A stretch of DNA of 64,000 nucleotides, taken from positions 100,737 through 164,736 of the forward strand of contig JAEUIA010000075.1 in assembly GCA_016795245.1 (NCBI GenBank). Direction: 5' to 3'. Source of the stretch: Planctomycetota bacterium (lineage in GTDB: Bacteria > Planctomycetota > UBA1135 > GCA-002686595). A program made the position numbers and the translations under genes. The notes under the pieces were generated by a model. The model ran no database searches. It saw nothing but the letters and a program-made list of their open reading frames with translations, and was not told where the DNA came from. Shown piece by piece: positions 55,366 through 64,000 of the stretch. Position 1 is the first letter of the stretch. Every line of letters starts with the position of its first letter.

Positions 55366-57963
55366 TCATTCCTCGTCGGCGCCTTCATCGACGTCGTCTG
55401 TGGTTTCCTCGTCGTCGTCATCGTCTTCGTCGACGTCCTCGGAGTCGTCGTCCGACGTCACGATCTGTTGAACCGGGCGTTCGCGCGCCTCGGCGGCGTA
55501 GCGTTCGAGGTCGTCCTCGGACACGACTTCCATCGAGACGAGCAGGTCTTCCTCTTTCAAGTTGACGAGCCGCACGCCCTGCGTGTTGCGTCCGATGGTG
55601 CTGATCTCGGCCACCGGCGTGCGCACGAGCATCCCGCTCTTCGTGATGAACAGCACGTCGTCGCCCTCGTTCGCGAGCGCGACGGACACGACCCCACCGT
55701 TGCGGTCAGTCGTCTTGATGTCGATGACGCCTTGGCCGCCGCGTCCCTTGATCGGGTATTCCGCGATCAGCGTGCGTTTGCCGTAGCCCATTTCGGTGCC
55801 CGTGACGAGCGCCGCCGCGTCGTTGTTCGCGACCACCGCGCCCACGACCACATCGTCGTCCTTCAGGCGAATACCGCGCACGCCACGGCTTGTGCGGCCC
55901 ATCTCGCGCGCCGCTTTTTCGTCGAAGCGGATGGCCTTGCCGTTGCGCGTGCACACGATCATCGTGTCGCCCGGCCTGGTGAGCGTCACGCCGACGACCG
56001 AGTTCCCGTCGTCCAGGCGAATGGCCCGGATGCCGCCGCGCTTCGGACGCGAGTATTTCTCGAGCTTGGTCTTTTTCACCGTGCCGTTGCGCGTCGCGAA
56101 GAACACGCACGATTGCGAGTCGAATTCGCGCACACGCAGCACGTTCGTGATCTCTTCGCCTTCCTGGAGCGGCAAGAGGTTCGTCATCGCGCGGCCCTTG
56201 CTGGTGCGCGTGGCTTCGGGGACCTGGTAGACCTTCAGCCAGTAGACCTTGCCGTGGTTCGAGAAGTTGAGCAGGTAGTCGTGCGTTCCCGCCGCGAACA
56301 GCGACTTGAGCGCATCGCCTTCCTTCGAATCCGAGCCCTTGATGCCGCGCCCGCCGCGGCCTTGCGCGCGGTACACGTCGAGCGGCGTGCGCTTGATGTA
56401 GCCGTCCTGGCTGACGGTCACGACCATCATCTCTTCGGTGATGAGCGCTTCCATGTCGAAGCTGGAGTCGATCTCTTCGTCCGAGATCGCGGTGCGGCGG
56501 TCGTCGCCGTAGCGCTTCTCGATGTCGTCGAGGTCGGCGCGGATGATCTCCACGACGCGCGAATCGCGGGCCAGAATGTCCTTCAGATCGGTGATCTCGA
56601 GCGCCAGCGCATTGAACTCTTCGATCAGCTTGTCGCGCTCGAGGCCCGTCAAGCTGCCGAGGCGCATGTCGACGATCGCCTGGCTCTGGCGCGCGCTCAG
56701 ACCGAAACGCGCCGACAGTTGCGTCTTGGCTGCATCGCGGTCGGCGGCGGCCCGGATGATCTTGATGACCTCGTCGATGTTGTCGACGGCGATCCGCAAG
56801 CCCTCGACGATGTGCATCCGCTCCTCCGCCTTGCGCAGGAGGAACAGCGTGCGCCGGCGGATGACGTCGCGGCGGTGCTTGATGTACGCATCGAGCAGTC
56901 CGCGCAAGGTCAGCGTGCGCGGCTGACGGTCGTCGATCGCGAGATTGATGATCGAAACCGTCTGCTGCAGCGGCGTGTACTGGAACAGCTGGTTGATGAT
57001 GACTTGCGCGTCTTCGTTCTTCTTCAGCTCGATCACGAGACGCAGGCCGTCGCGGTCGGACTCGTCGCGAACGTCGGAAATGCCGGTGATTCGGCCGTCT
57101 TTCACGACATCGACGATCTTCTCGATGATCGCCGTCTTGCGCACCTGGAACGGGATCTCGGTGATGACGATCTGTTCCTTGGTCTTCGTCTGCTCGACTT
57201 CGTACTTGCCGCGCAAACGCAGCAATCCGCGGCCGGTGGCGTAGGCCTGCATGATGCCGTTCTTGCCCATAATGATTCCGCCGGTGGGGAAATCAGGGCC
57301 TTTGACGATCGCGCACAGCTCTTGAATGGTGACGTTGTGGTCCGCGAGCACCGCTCGCAACGCGGCGCAGATCTCGCGCAGGTTGTGCGGCGGCAAGCTC
57401 GTCGCCATGCCGACCGCGATGCCGTCCGAACCGTTGCACAACAGATTCGGGAACCGACCCGGCAGCACCGACGGCTGCATGCGCGTGTCGTCGTAGTTGG
57501 GCTCGTGGTCGACCGTTTCCTTGTCGAGGTCGGCCATCATCTCGACCGCCGTGCCCGCCATGCGCGCTTCCGTGTAACGCATGGCCGCGGGCGGATCGCC
57601 GTCGATCGAACCGAAGTTGCCTTGGCCGTCGACGAGCGGATAGCGCAGCGAGAAGTCCTGCGCCATGCGCACCAGGGTCGGGTACACGACCGCTTCGCCG
57701 TGCGGGTGATAGTTGCCCGACGTGTCGCCGGCGATCTTGGCGCACTTTCTGTACTTGGCGCGCGGCGACAGGTTCAGGTCGTTCATCGCGACCAGGATGC
57801 GTCGCTGCGAAGGTTTGAAGCCGTCGCGCACGTCCGGCAAGGCCCGCGAATGGATGACGGAGAGAGCGTACGTGAGGTAGCTCTCCTTCATCTCGCGCTC
57901 GATCGAGCGCTCCGTGATGCGGCCAGCCGGGCCCGGGGGATTGAGTTCTTCCGTTCCGCTCAT
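55366..57963 (-). CDS. gyrA: DNA gyrase subunit A
   Basis: Type II topoisomerase subunit that cleaves and rejoins DNA. The 865-residue product has the catalytic tyrosine Tyr130 in [10 protein letters not shown], the GyrA box [10 protein letters not shown] at about 534-543 (needed for wrapping and supercoiling, separating it from ParC), and six C-terminal beta-pinwheel repeats. The protein ends in an unusually acidic tail ([18 protein letters not shown]). The quinolone-determining region reads [16 protein letters not shown], with Ala91 and Pro95 at the E. coli Ser83 and Asp87 positions. Upstream of yqeY. Confidence 0.97.
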   Translation of the reverse strand: MSGTEELNPPGPAGRITERSIEREMKESYLTYALSVIHSRALPDVRDGFKPSQRRILVAMNDLNLSPRAKYRKCAKIAGDTSGNYHPHGEAVVYPTLVRMAQDFSLRYPLVDGQGNFGSIDGDPPAAMRYTEARMAGTAVEMMADLDKETVDHEPNYDDTRMQPSVLPGRFPNLLCNGSDGIAVGMATSLPPHNLREICAALRAVLADHNVTIQELCAIVKGPDFPTGGIIMGKNGIMQAYATGRGLLRLRGKYEVEQTKTKEQIVITEIPFQVRKTAIIEKIVDVVKDGRITGISDVRDESDRDGLRLVIELKKNEDAQVIINQLFQYTPLQQTVSIINLAIDDRQPRTLTLRGLLDAYIKHRRDVIRRRTLFLLRKAEERMHIVEGLRIAVDNIDEVIKIIRAAADRDAAKTQLSARFGLSARQSQAIVDMRLGSLTGLERDKLIEEFNALALEITDLKDILARDSRVVEIIRADLDDIEKRYGDDRRTAISDEEIDSSFDMEALITEEMMVVTVSQDGYIKRTPLDVYRAQGRGGRGIKGSDSKEGDALKSLFAAGTHDYLLNFSNHGKVYWLKVYQVPEATRTSKGRAMTNLLPLQEGEEITNVLRVREFDSQSCVFFATRNGTVKKTKLEKYSRPKRGGIRAIRLDDGNSVVGVTLTRPGDTMIVCTRNGKAIRFDEKAAREMGRTSRGVRGIRLKDDDVVVGAVVANNDAAALVTGTEMGYGKRTLIAEYPIKGRGGQGVIDIKTTDRNGGVVSVALANEGDDVLFITKSGMLVRTPVAEISTIGRNTQGVRLVNLKEEDLLVSMEVVSEDDLERYAAEARERPVQQIVTSDDDSEDVDEDDDDDEETTDDVDEGADEE

Positions 57964-58117
57964 GTCAGGGTGCGATCCAGGTTCGAGTCCGACCCACGGC
58001 GCCCACCGGATCGTGGGAGAACAGCGGGTCGAGCCGGGTATTATCCGATGGATGGATGCGTGAATCCAGCCGCGGATCCGCTCTCTCGCCGCCTCCAGTC
58101 GTTACTTTTGAGCCCCC

Positions 58118-58600
58118 ATGAGCAAACCCGCCCCGTCCCCTGTCTCCGCGGCCCTCGGGCGCATCCCCTCGGGCCTCTACATCGTCACGACCCGCGTGGC
58201 GGGGAAGCCCATCGGGTTTCTGGGCTCTTTCGTCCAGCAGGTCGGTTTCGAGCCGCCGACCCTGTGCGTCGCCTTCGCGCTCGACCGTCCGCACCTCGAG
58301 GAATGCACCGCTGAGGGTCGTTTCGGACTCTCCGTGCTCGACGCGCAGAGTCAGGAATTGAAGCGCGCGTTCTTGAAACGCCAGGCCGAGGGCGCATCGC
58401 CTTTCGACGATCTGAAAGTCGGCTCGGCGACGTCGGGCACGCCGGTCCTGCTCGACGCTCTGGCGTGGCTCGATTGTCGCGTCACGGGTCGACACGATAC
58501 CGGTGATCACGCGGTCTTGTTCGCCGAGGTGATCGAGGCCGCGATCCTGCGCGCCGGCGATCCGCACATTCACTTGCGCAAGAACGGTCTCGGTTACTGA
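58118..58600 (+). CDS. Flavin reductase-like, FMN-binding split-barrel protein
   Basis: A 160-residue protein matching the flavin reductase domain: IPSGLYIVTTRVAGKPIGFL, LGSFVQQVGFEPPTLCVAFA, and FAEVIEAAILRAGDPHIHLR. Such proteins bind FMN and transfer hydride from NAD(P)H to flavin or serve as diffusible-flavin partners. Its partner is unknown. The last 7 bp overlap the convergent M48 protease gene. Divergent from gyrA with a 154-bp gap. Confidence 0.85.
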   Translation: MSKPAPSPVSAALGRIPSGLYIVTTRVAGKPIGFLGSFVQQVGFEPPTLCVAFALDRPHLEECTAEGRFGLSVLDAQSQELKRAFLKRQAEGASPFDDLKVGSATSGTPVLLDALAWLDCRVTGRHDTGDHAVLFAEVIEAAILRAGDPHIHLRKNGLGY

Positions 58601-60213
58601 GCGCCGCGTTTCGACGACTCGGTGAGCGCGATCAAGCGTTGGACGAACTGCGCCGGCAGGTTGGAGGCGCCATGCTCGGCCAGGTACTCGTCCATCACCG
58701 CGAGCGTCATGTCGCCGCGCAACGCGCCGAGCTGCAACCACTCGCGCGCCCGCGCCACATCCCCGACTTGGAGCGCGGACAGGGCGCGGCCGGCGAGCGC
58801 TGGAATCGAACTGTCCTCGCGCGCTTCGTAGGCGCGTTCGACGGCGGCGCGCAACCCCGGATCGATGCTGTCTGAAGCCTGCATGCGCTCCTGTGCGCGT
58901 TCGTAATGCCCCAGGCGCAGGTCGGCGCGCACTTCGTCTTCGGCGAACGAGCCCCACAGGCGTGTCACCTGCAGCACGCCGGTCGCGACGAACAGTGCGA
59001 TGCCCAGGTACGTGAAACGCCGCAGATCGCGCTTCAGCCGCCGCCCGACGTTCGGATCGACCTGCGCGCGCTCGAGGAAATTCACGCGCTCGGCCGTGCT
59101 GAAGTGACGCCAGCTCGCGATGTCGCGAAAATGTCCGCCGACTTTTTCGAGCGCGCTGATCAACGAACGCACTTCGCCCAACAGGTCCTGGCTGAAGAGG
59201 TCCGCCTCGAGTTCAAAGCGCCGCGACAAGAACCCGAACGAGAAAAACCACGCCGTCATGACGCCGATGATGGTCACACCGGCCCACACGGGCTGCTCGG
59301 AGAAGTAGTGTTGCGCGAGCAGGTCGCCCAACATTACGAACCCGAGCACGAACACGACGAAGATCGGCACGTGGCGCCGGAACGCGTGCCCCATCTCGTG
59401 CGCGAACACCGCCGCGAGCTCGGACGGGCCCATCTGCGCCAACAGTGAATCGGAGAACAAGACGACGCGGCTCTTCTTCGTGACGCCGACGATCGCCGCG
59501 TTCGCGGTCGTGTAACCGGTCTTCCACACGAACAGCTTGGGCTCGCCGAAGCGCGCCATCTCCGCCACGGACAACAACACGTCGCGCTGCGGACCCTCGG
59601 GCACGGGTTCCATTTCCCACGTGTTTTTCAGCAGGAACGGCAATGTCCACCCGAGCACTCCGAGCATCACGAGCACGAACAACGCGCTCCACACGCCGAC
59701 GGTTTCGATGCGCACACGCAGCGGTTCCGACAGCCCGACGAGCAGCGCGACAGCCAGATACAGCGCCAGTGGCGCGAGGCCCGACGCGAACATGCGCCAT
59801 TGGAACGTGCGCCAGCGAGTGCGTTCGCGCGCCGACACCGTCACACGCGCGCGCGCGTCGATCGCGGCCAGCTCGAACACGACGAAGGGCAGGAACACGA
59901 GCACGACCGACCAGTCGGGCCACGACAGGAACGACGACGAGCGGCCGGTCCACTCGGCGACCGTCGCTTGCCAGCCGAACACGGAGAGTGCGATCAGGTA
60001 CAAGAGCGGCGCGCTCGCGCTCAAGAGGCGATAAGCGAGCTCACCCGGCTTGAAGCGGCCCGCGATGAACAACCGGTGCGCCAGAAACGACAGCACGTGT
60101 GGCACGAATACGAGCGACAGAACGGCGAGCGGCATGACTTCGTGCGTCGACAAGCCGCCCTCGACGAGGGCCTGCGCGACGAGCGCGAGCACGATGTGCG
60201 TCAGGTAGCCCAT
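58594..60213 (-). CDS. M48 family membrane metalloprotease
   Basis: A 539-residue protein with about six N-terminal membrane segments and a peptidase domain. The zinc motif is HEMGH (His272, Glu273, His276) in AVFAHEMGHAFRRHVPIF, and the third-ligand region is FELEADLFSQDL. This resembles the CAAX prenyl protease 1/HtpX group. A C-terminal helical repeat region (LQVGDVARAREWLQLGAL) follows, longer than in HtpX. Substrate is unknown; protein quality control in the membrane is a reasonable inference. The start is 17 bp after dapF. Confidence 0.88.
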   Translation of the reverse strand: MGYLTHIVLALVAQALVEGGLSTHEVMPLAVLSLVFVPHVLSFLAHRLFIAGRFKPGELAYRLLSASAPLLYLIALSVFGWQATVAEWTGRSSSFLSWPDWSVVLVFLPFVVFELAAIDARARVTVSARERTRWRTFQWRMFASGLAPLALYLAVALLVGLSEPLRVRIETVGVWSALFVLVMLGVLGWTLPFLLKNTWEMEPVPEGPQRDVLLSVAEMARFGEPKLFVWKTGYTTANAAIVGVTKKSRVVLFSDSLLAQMGPSELAAVFAHEMGHAFRRHVPIFVVFVLGFVMLGDLLAQHYFSEQPVWAGVTIIGVMTAWFFSFGFLSRRFELEADLFSQDLLGEVRSLISALEKVGGHFRDIASWRHFSTAERVNFLERAQVDPNVGRRLKRDLRRFTYLGIALFVATGVLQVTRLWGSFAEDEVRADLRLGHYERAQERMQASDSIDPGLRAAVERAYEAREDSSIPALAGRALSALQVGDVARAREWLQLGALRGDMTLAVMDEYLAEHGASNLPAQFVQRLIALTESSKRGAQ

Positions 60214-60230
60214 GCGTGCGCGTCAGGCGC

Positions 60231-61058
60231 TCAGACTTCCCGCGCCGTCATGTCGCGCGACCAATCGAAGCTCTCGTGTTCCTTCACGGGCCCGGCCAGG
60301 AACGCGCCGCCCGCCCCGTCGCTGTCGACCGTCAGCGTTCCGCCCGGCAGTTCGATGCGCACGGGATAGAGCGCCAGTCCGCGCTCGACCGCCGCCAACG
60401 CAGCCGCGACTGCGCCGCTGCCGCACGCCTGCGTCTCGCCCACGCCGCGCTCCCACACGCGTACGTGCACGCGAGCGGAGCGCACCGCCAGGAATTCGAC
60501 GTTGGTGCCACGCGGGAACAAGGCGTGCTTCTCGATCCGCGGACCTTGAGATTCAACCAAGGCGGTGCGCTCGTCGTCGACGAACACGACGCAGTGCGGA
60601 TTGCCGACGTCGACGAGCGTGCCTTTCACGATCGTCCCGGGCGTCGGCGCATCGATGGGTATCGCCACGTCGCGCGCGAGGATCTTGGGTGTTCCCATGT
60701 GCACGCGCGCGCCCACGACCTTGCCGTCCGTGCGCTCGACCGCCGTCGGACGCGGCCCCGCATCCGACTCGATCACGAACTCGTCCTTCTGCACGTGCCC
60801 GCGCTCGACGACGAGCTTCGCCACACAGCGCAATCCGTTCCCGCACATCTCCGCGCGACTGCCGTCGGCGTTGTAGAGCACCATCGCGCAATCGCCGCCG
60901 AAGGCCGGTTTCGTCGCGATCAGAAGCCCGTCCGGCCGCGGCTCGAGCTCCGCGCAAATCGCGCGCGCCACGGCCGGCAGATGGCGCGGCAATTCGCCCG
61001 CAAACCCGTCGAGCATCGCGAACAGGTTGCCCGCGCCGGACATGAGCGTAACGTGCAT
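60231..61058 (-). CDS. dapF: Diaminopimelate epimerase
   Basis: Converts LL- to meso-diaminopimelate for lysine and peptidoglycan. The 275-residue product has both catalytic cysteines: Cys72 in EMCGNGLRC and Cys212 in QACGSGAVAAA, plus the glutamate-containing VWERGVGET segment. The N-terminal 'GNDF' of many members is GNLF here. It indicates meso-DAP use, either in peptidoglycan or lysine synthesis only. Transcribed with the M48 gene and rnhC. Confidence 0.93.
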   Translation of the reverse strand: MHVTLMSGAGNLFAMLDGFAGELPRHLPAVARAICAELEPRPDGLLIATKPAFGGDCAMVLYNADGSRAEMCGNGLRCVAKLVVERGHVQKDEFVIESDAGPRPTAVERTDGKVVGARVHMGTPKILARDVAIPIDAPTPGTIVKGTLVDVGNPHCVVFVDDERTALVESQGPRIEKHALFPRGTNVEFLAVRSARVHVRVWERGVGETQACGSGAVAAALAAVERGLALYPVRIELPGGTLTVDSDGAGGAFLAGPVKEHESFDWSRDMTAREV

Positions 61059-61104
61059 CCCCTCATGCTAGCGTCCGCGCGCCCAGCCCGAACAAGCGTC
61101 GCTG

Positions 61105-61998
61105 TCAGCCGCGGATCTTCTGCGTGTTCTTGAAGTGCAGCTTGGCGACGTTCTTGAGGCCTTCGCGGCCGTGGATCGCAACGAACCGGGCGGCGGAGCG
61201 ATCGACGGGATCGCCGGCCCCTTTGTGGAGGTCGACGGCGGCTTCTTCGGAGAGGTTCTTCAGCGCCGTCAAGAACGCCTCGCGCGCGATGATGCTGGCG
61301 GCGGCGACGGCGGCGTTGGATTCGGCGCGCGTGCGCTGTTCCAGCTTGACGTCGAGCCCGGCGAGCTTTTTCTGCATCAATCTGGCGTCGGCGAACTGAT
61401 CGACCAGGACGCGGATGCCGGGGCGCGCGAGCTGCTGGATCGCTTCGGCGTGCAGACTCCCGAGCAGATCGTTGAGCTTGCCCTGCACGTAGATCTGGTT
61501 GTAGCGCGGCGGGTCGAGTTGCACGACGGAGTGCGCGAAGACGCCGCGCAACGCGGCGCCCAGCTTCAGGCATTGCTCGTCGCTCAGCGTCTTCGAATCG
61601 CGCACGCCGGCCGCGCGCAGCTTCTCCGCTTGACCGGGCTCGAGGCGCACGGCGGCGACGACGAGCGGACCGAAGTAATCGCCTTTGCCGCATTCGTCGC
61701 TGCCGATCAATGCCCCCGACTCGTCGTCGTTGGCGGGCTTCGCGCTCGATTTCGACGACCCGCTCGACGCCGGCGACGGTGCACCCGCCCCGATCCAATG
61801 CTCGATGAAGAGCTCGGGATTCGCGCCTTGCACGACGGCCTTGCCCGATTCGTAGAACGTGGCGACCACGCCCTCGCCCTTGACGCTGAACAGCGCGTGC
61901 GGAACCGGACGGAAATCGAAATCGGCACCTGCGAGGCGCGCCTTGATCTCGAGCGCGCGCGCGCGCGGCACCTGGACGACGACTGTTTGCTGGCTCAC
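61105..61998 (-). CDS. rnhC: Ribonuclease HIII
   Basis: Cleaves RNA in RNA-DNA hybrids. The 297-residue product has the RNase HIII layout: an N-terminal substrate-binding domain of about 75 residues (VVVQVPRARALEIKARLAGA), a Ser/Ala-rich linker, and the catalytic domain with GSDECGKGDYFGPLVVAAV (Asp101, Glu102) and a later VLVDQFAD segment. HIII is otherwise best known from Firmicutes and a few other phyla. GTG start at 61998. Confidence 0.92.
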   Translation of the reverse strand: MSQQTVVVQVPRARALEIKARLAGADFDFRPVPHALFSVKGEGVVATFYESGKAVVQGANPELFIEHWIGAGAPSPASSGSSKSSAKPANDDESGALIGSDECGKGDYFGPLVVAAVRLEPGQAEKLRAAGVRDSKTLSDEQCLKLGAALRGVFAHSVVQLDPPRYNQIYVQGKLNDLLGSLHAEAIQQLARPGIRVLVDQFADARLMQKKLAGLDVKLEQRTRAESNAAVAAASIIAREAFLTALKNLSEEAAVDLHKGAGDPVDRSAARFVAIHGREGLKNVAKLHFKNTQKIRG

Positions 61999-62045
61999 CG
62001 CGCGGATTCTGGCACGCGCACGGGCGAGCGGCTACCGTCAAGCGC

Positions 62046-62390
62046 TTGAGCGACTCCTTCGACACGGGCCTGCGCCCCGACGAATTGAACCCCGAGCGCC
62101 CGCATCCGCTCGAGACCCCGTGGGGTTCGTTCGCGCTCTACGTCGTCGGTGGTCGTGTGCACGCGGCTTCGAGCTTCTGTCCGCACCTCGAAGGCCCGCT
62201 TTTCCAAGGCACGCAGAGGGGCGAGGTCATCATGTGTCCGTGGCACTTCTGGTGCTTCTCGCTCGTGACCGGAAAGCGCGTCGACATCACCGGCCGCGTG
62301 TTCCAGTCTGCGGCCAGGATCCAAGTCCTGCCCGTTTCGCAGTCGCCCGCGGGAACGATCGTGCTCGGAGCACCTTTGCTGCCCACCTGA
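62046..62390 (+). CDS. Rieske [2Fe-2S] domain protein
   Basis: A 114-residue ferredoxin-like protein with a complete Rieske site: Cys45-Pro-His47 in SSFCPHLEGPLF and Cys64-Pro-Trp-His67 in MCPWHFWCFSLVTG. It resembles the small NirD/biphenyl-dioxygenase-ferredoxin type, so it probably shuttles electrons to an oxygenase or reductase elsewhere. The start is TTG at 62046, 48 bp from the divergent rnhC GTG. Confidence 0.88.
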   Translation: MSDSFDTGLRPDELNPERPHPLETPWGSFALYVVGGRVHAASSFCPHLEGPLFQGTQRGEVIMCPWHFWCFSLVTGKRVDITGRVFQSAARIQVLPVSQSPAGTIVLGAPLLPT

Positions 62391-62489
62391 CGTGCACGTG
62401 CGATTCCTCGCGCGTCCAAATCGTTCACGAATCGACGGGCGAGCCGTATCATCCGCGATCACTTTCCACCGCACTTCCCGGAGATTCCC

Positions 62490-63863
62490 TTGGCCAAGAT
62501 TCACGACTCGATCCTCGAAGCGATCGGCAACACGCCGATGGTCCGTATGCGCAACATCGGACACGATCTCGGCTGCGAGATCCTGGCCAAGTGCGAATTC
62601 ATGAACGCCGGCGGTTCGATCAAGGACCGCATCGGCAAGCGCATGCTCGAAGAGGCGCAGAAAGCCGGACGCATTCGACCGGGTGACACGCTGATCGAGC
62701 CGACGTCGGGCAACACCGGCATCGGACTCGCGCTCGCGGCGGCGGTCTACGGCTACCGCATGATCATCACGATGCCCGAGAAGATGAGCCGCGAGAAACA
62801 GGTCGTGCTCGAAGCGCTCGGTGCCGAGATCATCCGCACGCCGACCGAAGCGGCGTGGGACGCGCCCGACAGCCACATCGGCGTCGCGAAGCAACTGCAG
62901 AAGATCCTGCCGAACGCGCACATCCTCGATCAGTACGGGAACCCCGACAATCCGGCGGCGCACTACCACGGCACGGCGGAAGAGATCCTGCAGCAGTGCG
63001 ACGGCAAGCTCGACGCGATCGTGATGACGGCCGGCACGGGCGGCACGATCACGGGCGTCGCGCGCAAGCTCAAGGAGAAGGTCAAAGGCGTGCGCATCAT
63101 CGGCGTCGACCCGGTCGGTTCGATCCTGGCCGGGCCGGGCGAGATCCACAGCTACAAGGTCGAAGGCATCGGCTACGACTTCATCCCCGACGTGCTCGAT
63201 CGTTCGCTCGTCGACGAGTGGATCAAGACCGAAGACCGTCCGTCGTTCCAGATGGCGCGGCGCTTGATCCGCCAAGAGGGCTTGTTGTGCGGCGGCAGCT
63301 CGGGTTCGGCGATGTGGGCGGCCTTGCAGGTCGCCAAGAAGCTCGGCCCGAAGAAGCGCATCGTCGTGATCCTGCCCGACTCGATTCGCAACTACATGAC
63401 GAAGTTCATGGATGATCGCTGGATGAAGGAGAACGGTTTCAACGAGAGCCAGTGGGAGACCGGCACCGTCGGCGACACGCTGCGCGCCCTGCCGCGGCGC
63501 AAACTCATCACCGCTTCGAGCGCCGACATCGTCGCTGATTCCGTGATGGTCATGAAGGAACACGGCATCAGCCAGCTGCCCGTGGTCGACGCCGGTCGCC
63601 TGGTCGGCATCGTCACCGAGTCAGACCTGCTGATGAAGCTCGTCGACGGCCGCGCTTCGCTTTCGAGCGCAGTAGCGGAGGTCATGTTCCGCAACGTGAC
63701 CACCGTCAAGGCGAATGAGGACGCCGGCAAGCTGCTCGAGATCTTCGGCAACGGCCTCGTCGCGCTCGTGATGGACGAGAAGAACGCACTGCTCGGCGTG
63801 ATCACCAAGATGGACCTCGTCGATACGCTGACAGCGCGGCAACAGAAGCCCGCCAAGGTCTGA
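62490..63863 (+). CDS. Cystathionine beta-synthase
   Basis: PLP enzyme for transsulfuration: serine plus homocysteine to cystathionine (or H2S-producing side reactions). The 457-residue product has the PLP-binding lysine Lys45 in NAGGSIKDRIGKRML, the substrate loop EPTSGNTGIGL (70-80), and GGSSGSAMWA. Residues ~340-457 form two CBS domains (KEHGISQLPVVDAGRLVGIV and GLVALVMDEKNALLGVITK), which in eukaryotic enzymes bind regulatory ligands. A cysteine synthase with CBS tail is the alternative. TTG start at 62490 after a GGAG site. Confidence 0.93.
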   Translation: MAKIHDSILEAIGNTPMVRMRNIGHDLGCEILAKCEFMNAGGSIKDRIGKRMLEEAQKAGRIRPGDTLIEPTSGNTGIGLALAAAVYGYRMIITMPEKMSREKQVVLEALGAEIIRTPTEAAWDAPDSHIGVAKQLQKILPNAHILDQYGNPDNPAAHYHGTAEEILQQCDGKLDAIVMTAGTGGTITGVARKLKEKVKGVRIIGVDPVGSILAGPGEIHSYKVEGIGYDFIPDVLDRSLVDEWIKTEDRPSFQMARRLIRQEGLLCGGSSGSAMWAALQVAKKLGPKKRIVVILPDSIRNYMTKFMDDRWMKENGFNESQWETGTVGDTLRALPRRKLITASSADIVADSVMVMKEHGISQLPVVDAGRLVGIVTESDLLMKLVDGRASLSSAVAEVMFRNVTTVKANEDAGKLLEIFGNGLVALVMDEKNALLGVITKMDLVDTLTARQQKPAKV

Positions 63864-63871
63864 CGTAACTA

Positions 63872-63891
63872 TTGAATACGGTGCCAGAGCA
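63872..63891. repeat. Copy of the element block shared with the 27.3-kb inverted repeat
   Basis: ttgaatacggtgccagagca is identical to a block in each arm at 27290-27547, just after the cystathionine beta-synthase gene. A second shared block, accgtgcctggatcg, occupies 63986-64000 and may continue beyond the window. The two blocks are in the opposite order from the left arm. Confidence 0.85.
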
Positions 63892-63897
63892 CTTTTT

Positions 63898-64000
63898 TCA
63901 CAGATAGTCCGCGTCGGTAGTCAGGCGTCGGTCTTTCCTGCGCCGTTTTCGCCGGTGTCGAATCTCGAAGAGCGCGATACCGGGAACCGTGCCTGGATCG
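63898..64000 (-). CDS. C-terminal fragment of an unknown protein, possibly from a mobile element
   Basis: The minus strand is open from the window edge to a TGA at 63898-63900, giving 34 codons with a strongly basic end (IRHRRKRRRKDRRLTTDADY then L). The stop lies 7 bp from the repeat block that also occurs in the 27.3-kb inverted repeat, and the first codons shown come from the other shared block. A transposase tail with its element end is the simplest reading, but too little is present to name it. Confidence 0.4.
   Translation of the reverse strand, partial: DPGTVPGIALFEIRHRRKRRRKDRRLTTDADYL

Noticed and set aside
55129..58314. Long plus-strand open frame of 1061 codons
   Set aside because: It runs opposite gyrA, whose product is unmistakable. 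Long antisense frames are expected in GC-rich codon-biased genes.

Overview
The window is a GC-rich (roughly 64-66%) bacterial chromosome segment with about 50 genes and no rRNA, tRNA or CRISPR array. The flagellar genes include both P-ring (FlgI) and L-ring (FlgH) proteins, so the cell has an outer membrane. Two exported proteins share a Cys-rich C-terminal domain. There are lipoprotein TPR and VCBS/ASPIC-UnbV proteins, a B12-dependent ribonucleotide reductase and sigma-54-type flagellar promoters. Together these suggest a member of the Planctomycetota. This is an inference from gene style; no marker search was possible.

Layout. 1-10501 is a haem biosynthesis block: partial hemY, a hemX/ccsA-like membrane gene, hemA, hemC, hemD and hemB, with the first five linked by overlapping stop/start codons. 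hemL follows after two genes on the opposite strand. The order resembles the Bacillus hemAXCDBL operon. 10595-13353 holds an AAA/DUF4143 ATPase behind two palindromes, an unknown SAP-like protein and gmhA. 13341-26362 (minus strand) is a flagellar rod, ring and hook cluster in two units: fliK-flgD-flgE and flgF-flgG-flgA-flgH-flgI-flgJ-flgN-flgK-flgL plus a small unknown gene. Each unit starts with a strong sigma-54 promoter match placed almost on the first start codon. rpiA lies upstream of fliK.

27195-27679 holds a perfect 113-bp inverted repeat and then a Fur-type palindrome in front of feoAB. 30177-46884 is mostly envelope and exported functions: a GT39-type glycosyltransferase, a GNAT-like protein, Cys-rich exported proteins, a TPR lipoprotein paired with a CRTAC1-like protein, a 1313-residue beta-helix protein, and dsbD. 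dsbD carries an in-frame TGA exactly where the first cysteine of the catalytic CxxC is expected, so it is a strong selenoprotein candidate. 46965-64000 is mainly housekeeping: nrdJ, murJ, an M2 dipeptidase, yqeY, gyrA, a flavin reductase-like protein, an M48 protease, dapF, RNase HIII, a Rieske protein and cystathionine beta-synthase. The window ends in a partial element that shares two sequence blocks with the inverted repeat at 27.3 kb.

The observations most worth following are the Sec-DsbD candidate, the two near-leaderless sigma-54 flagellar promoters, the giant inverted repeat with its distant relative at the window end, and the paired operator-like palindromes before the DUF4143 ATPase.
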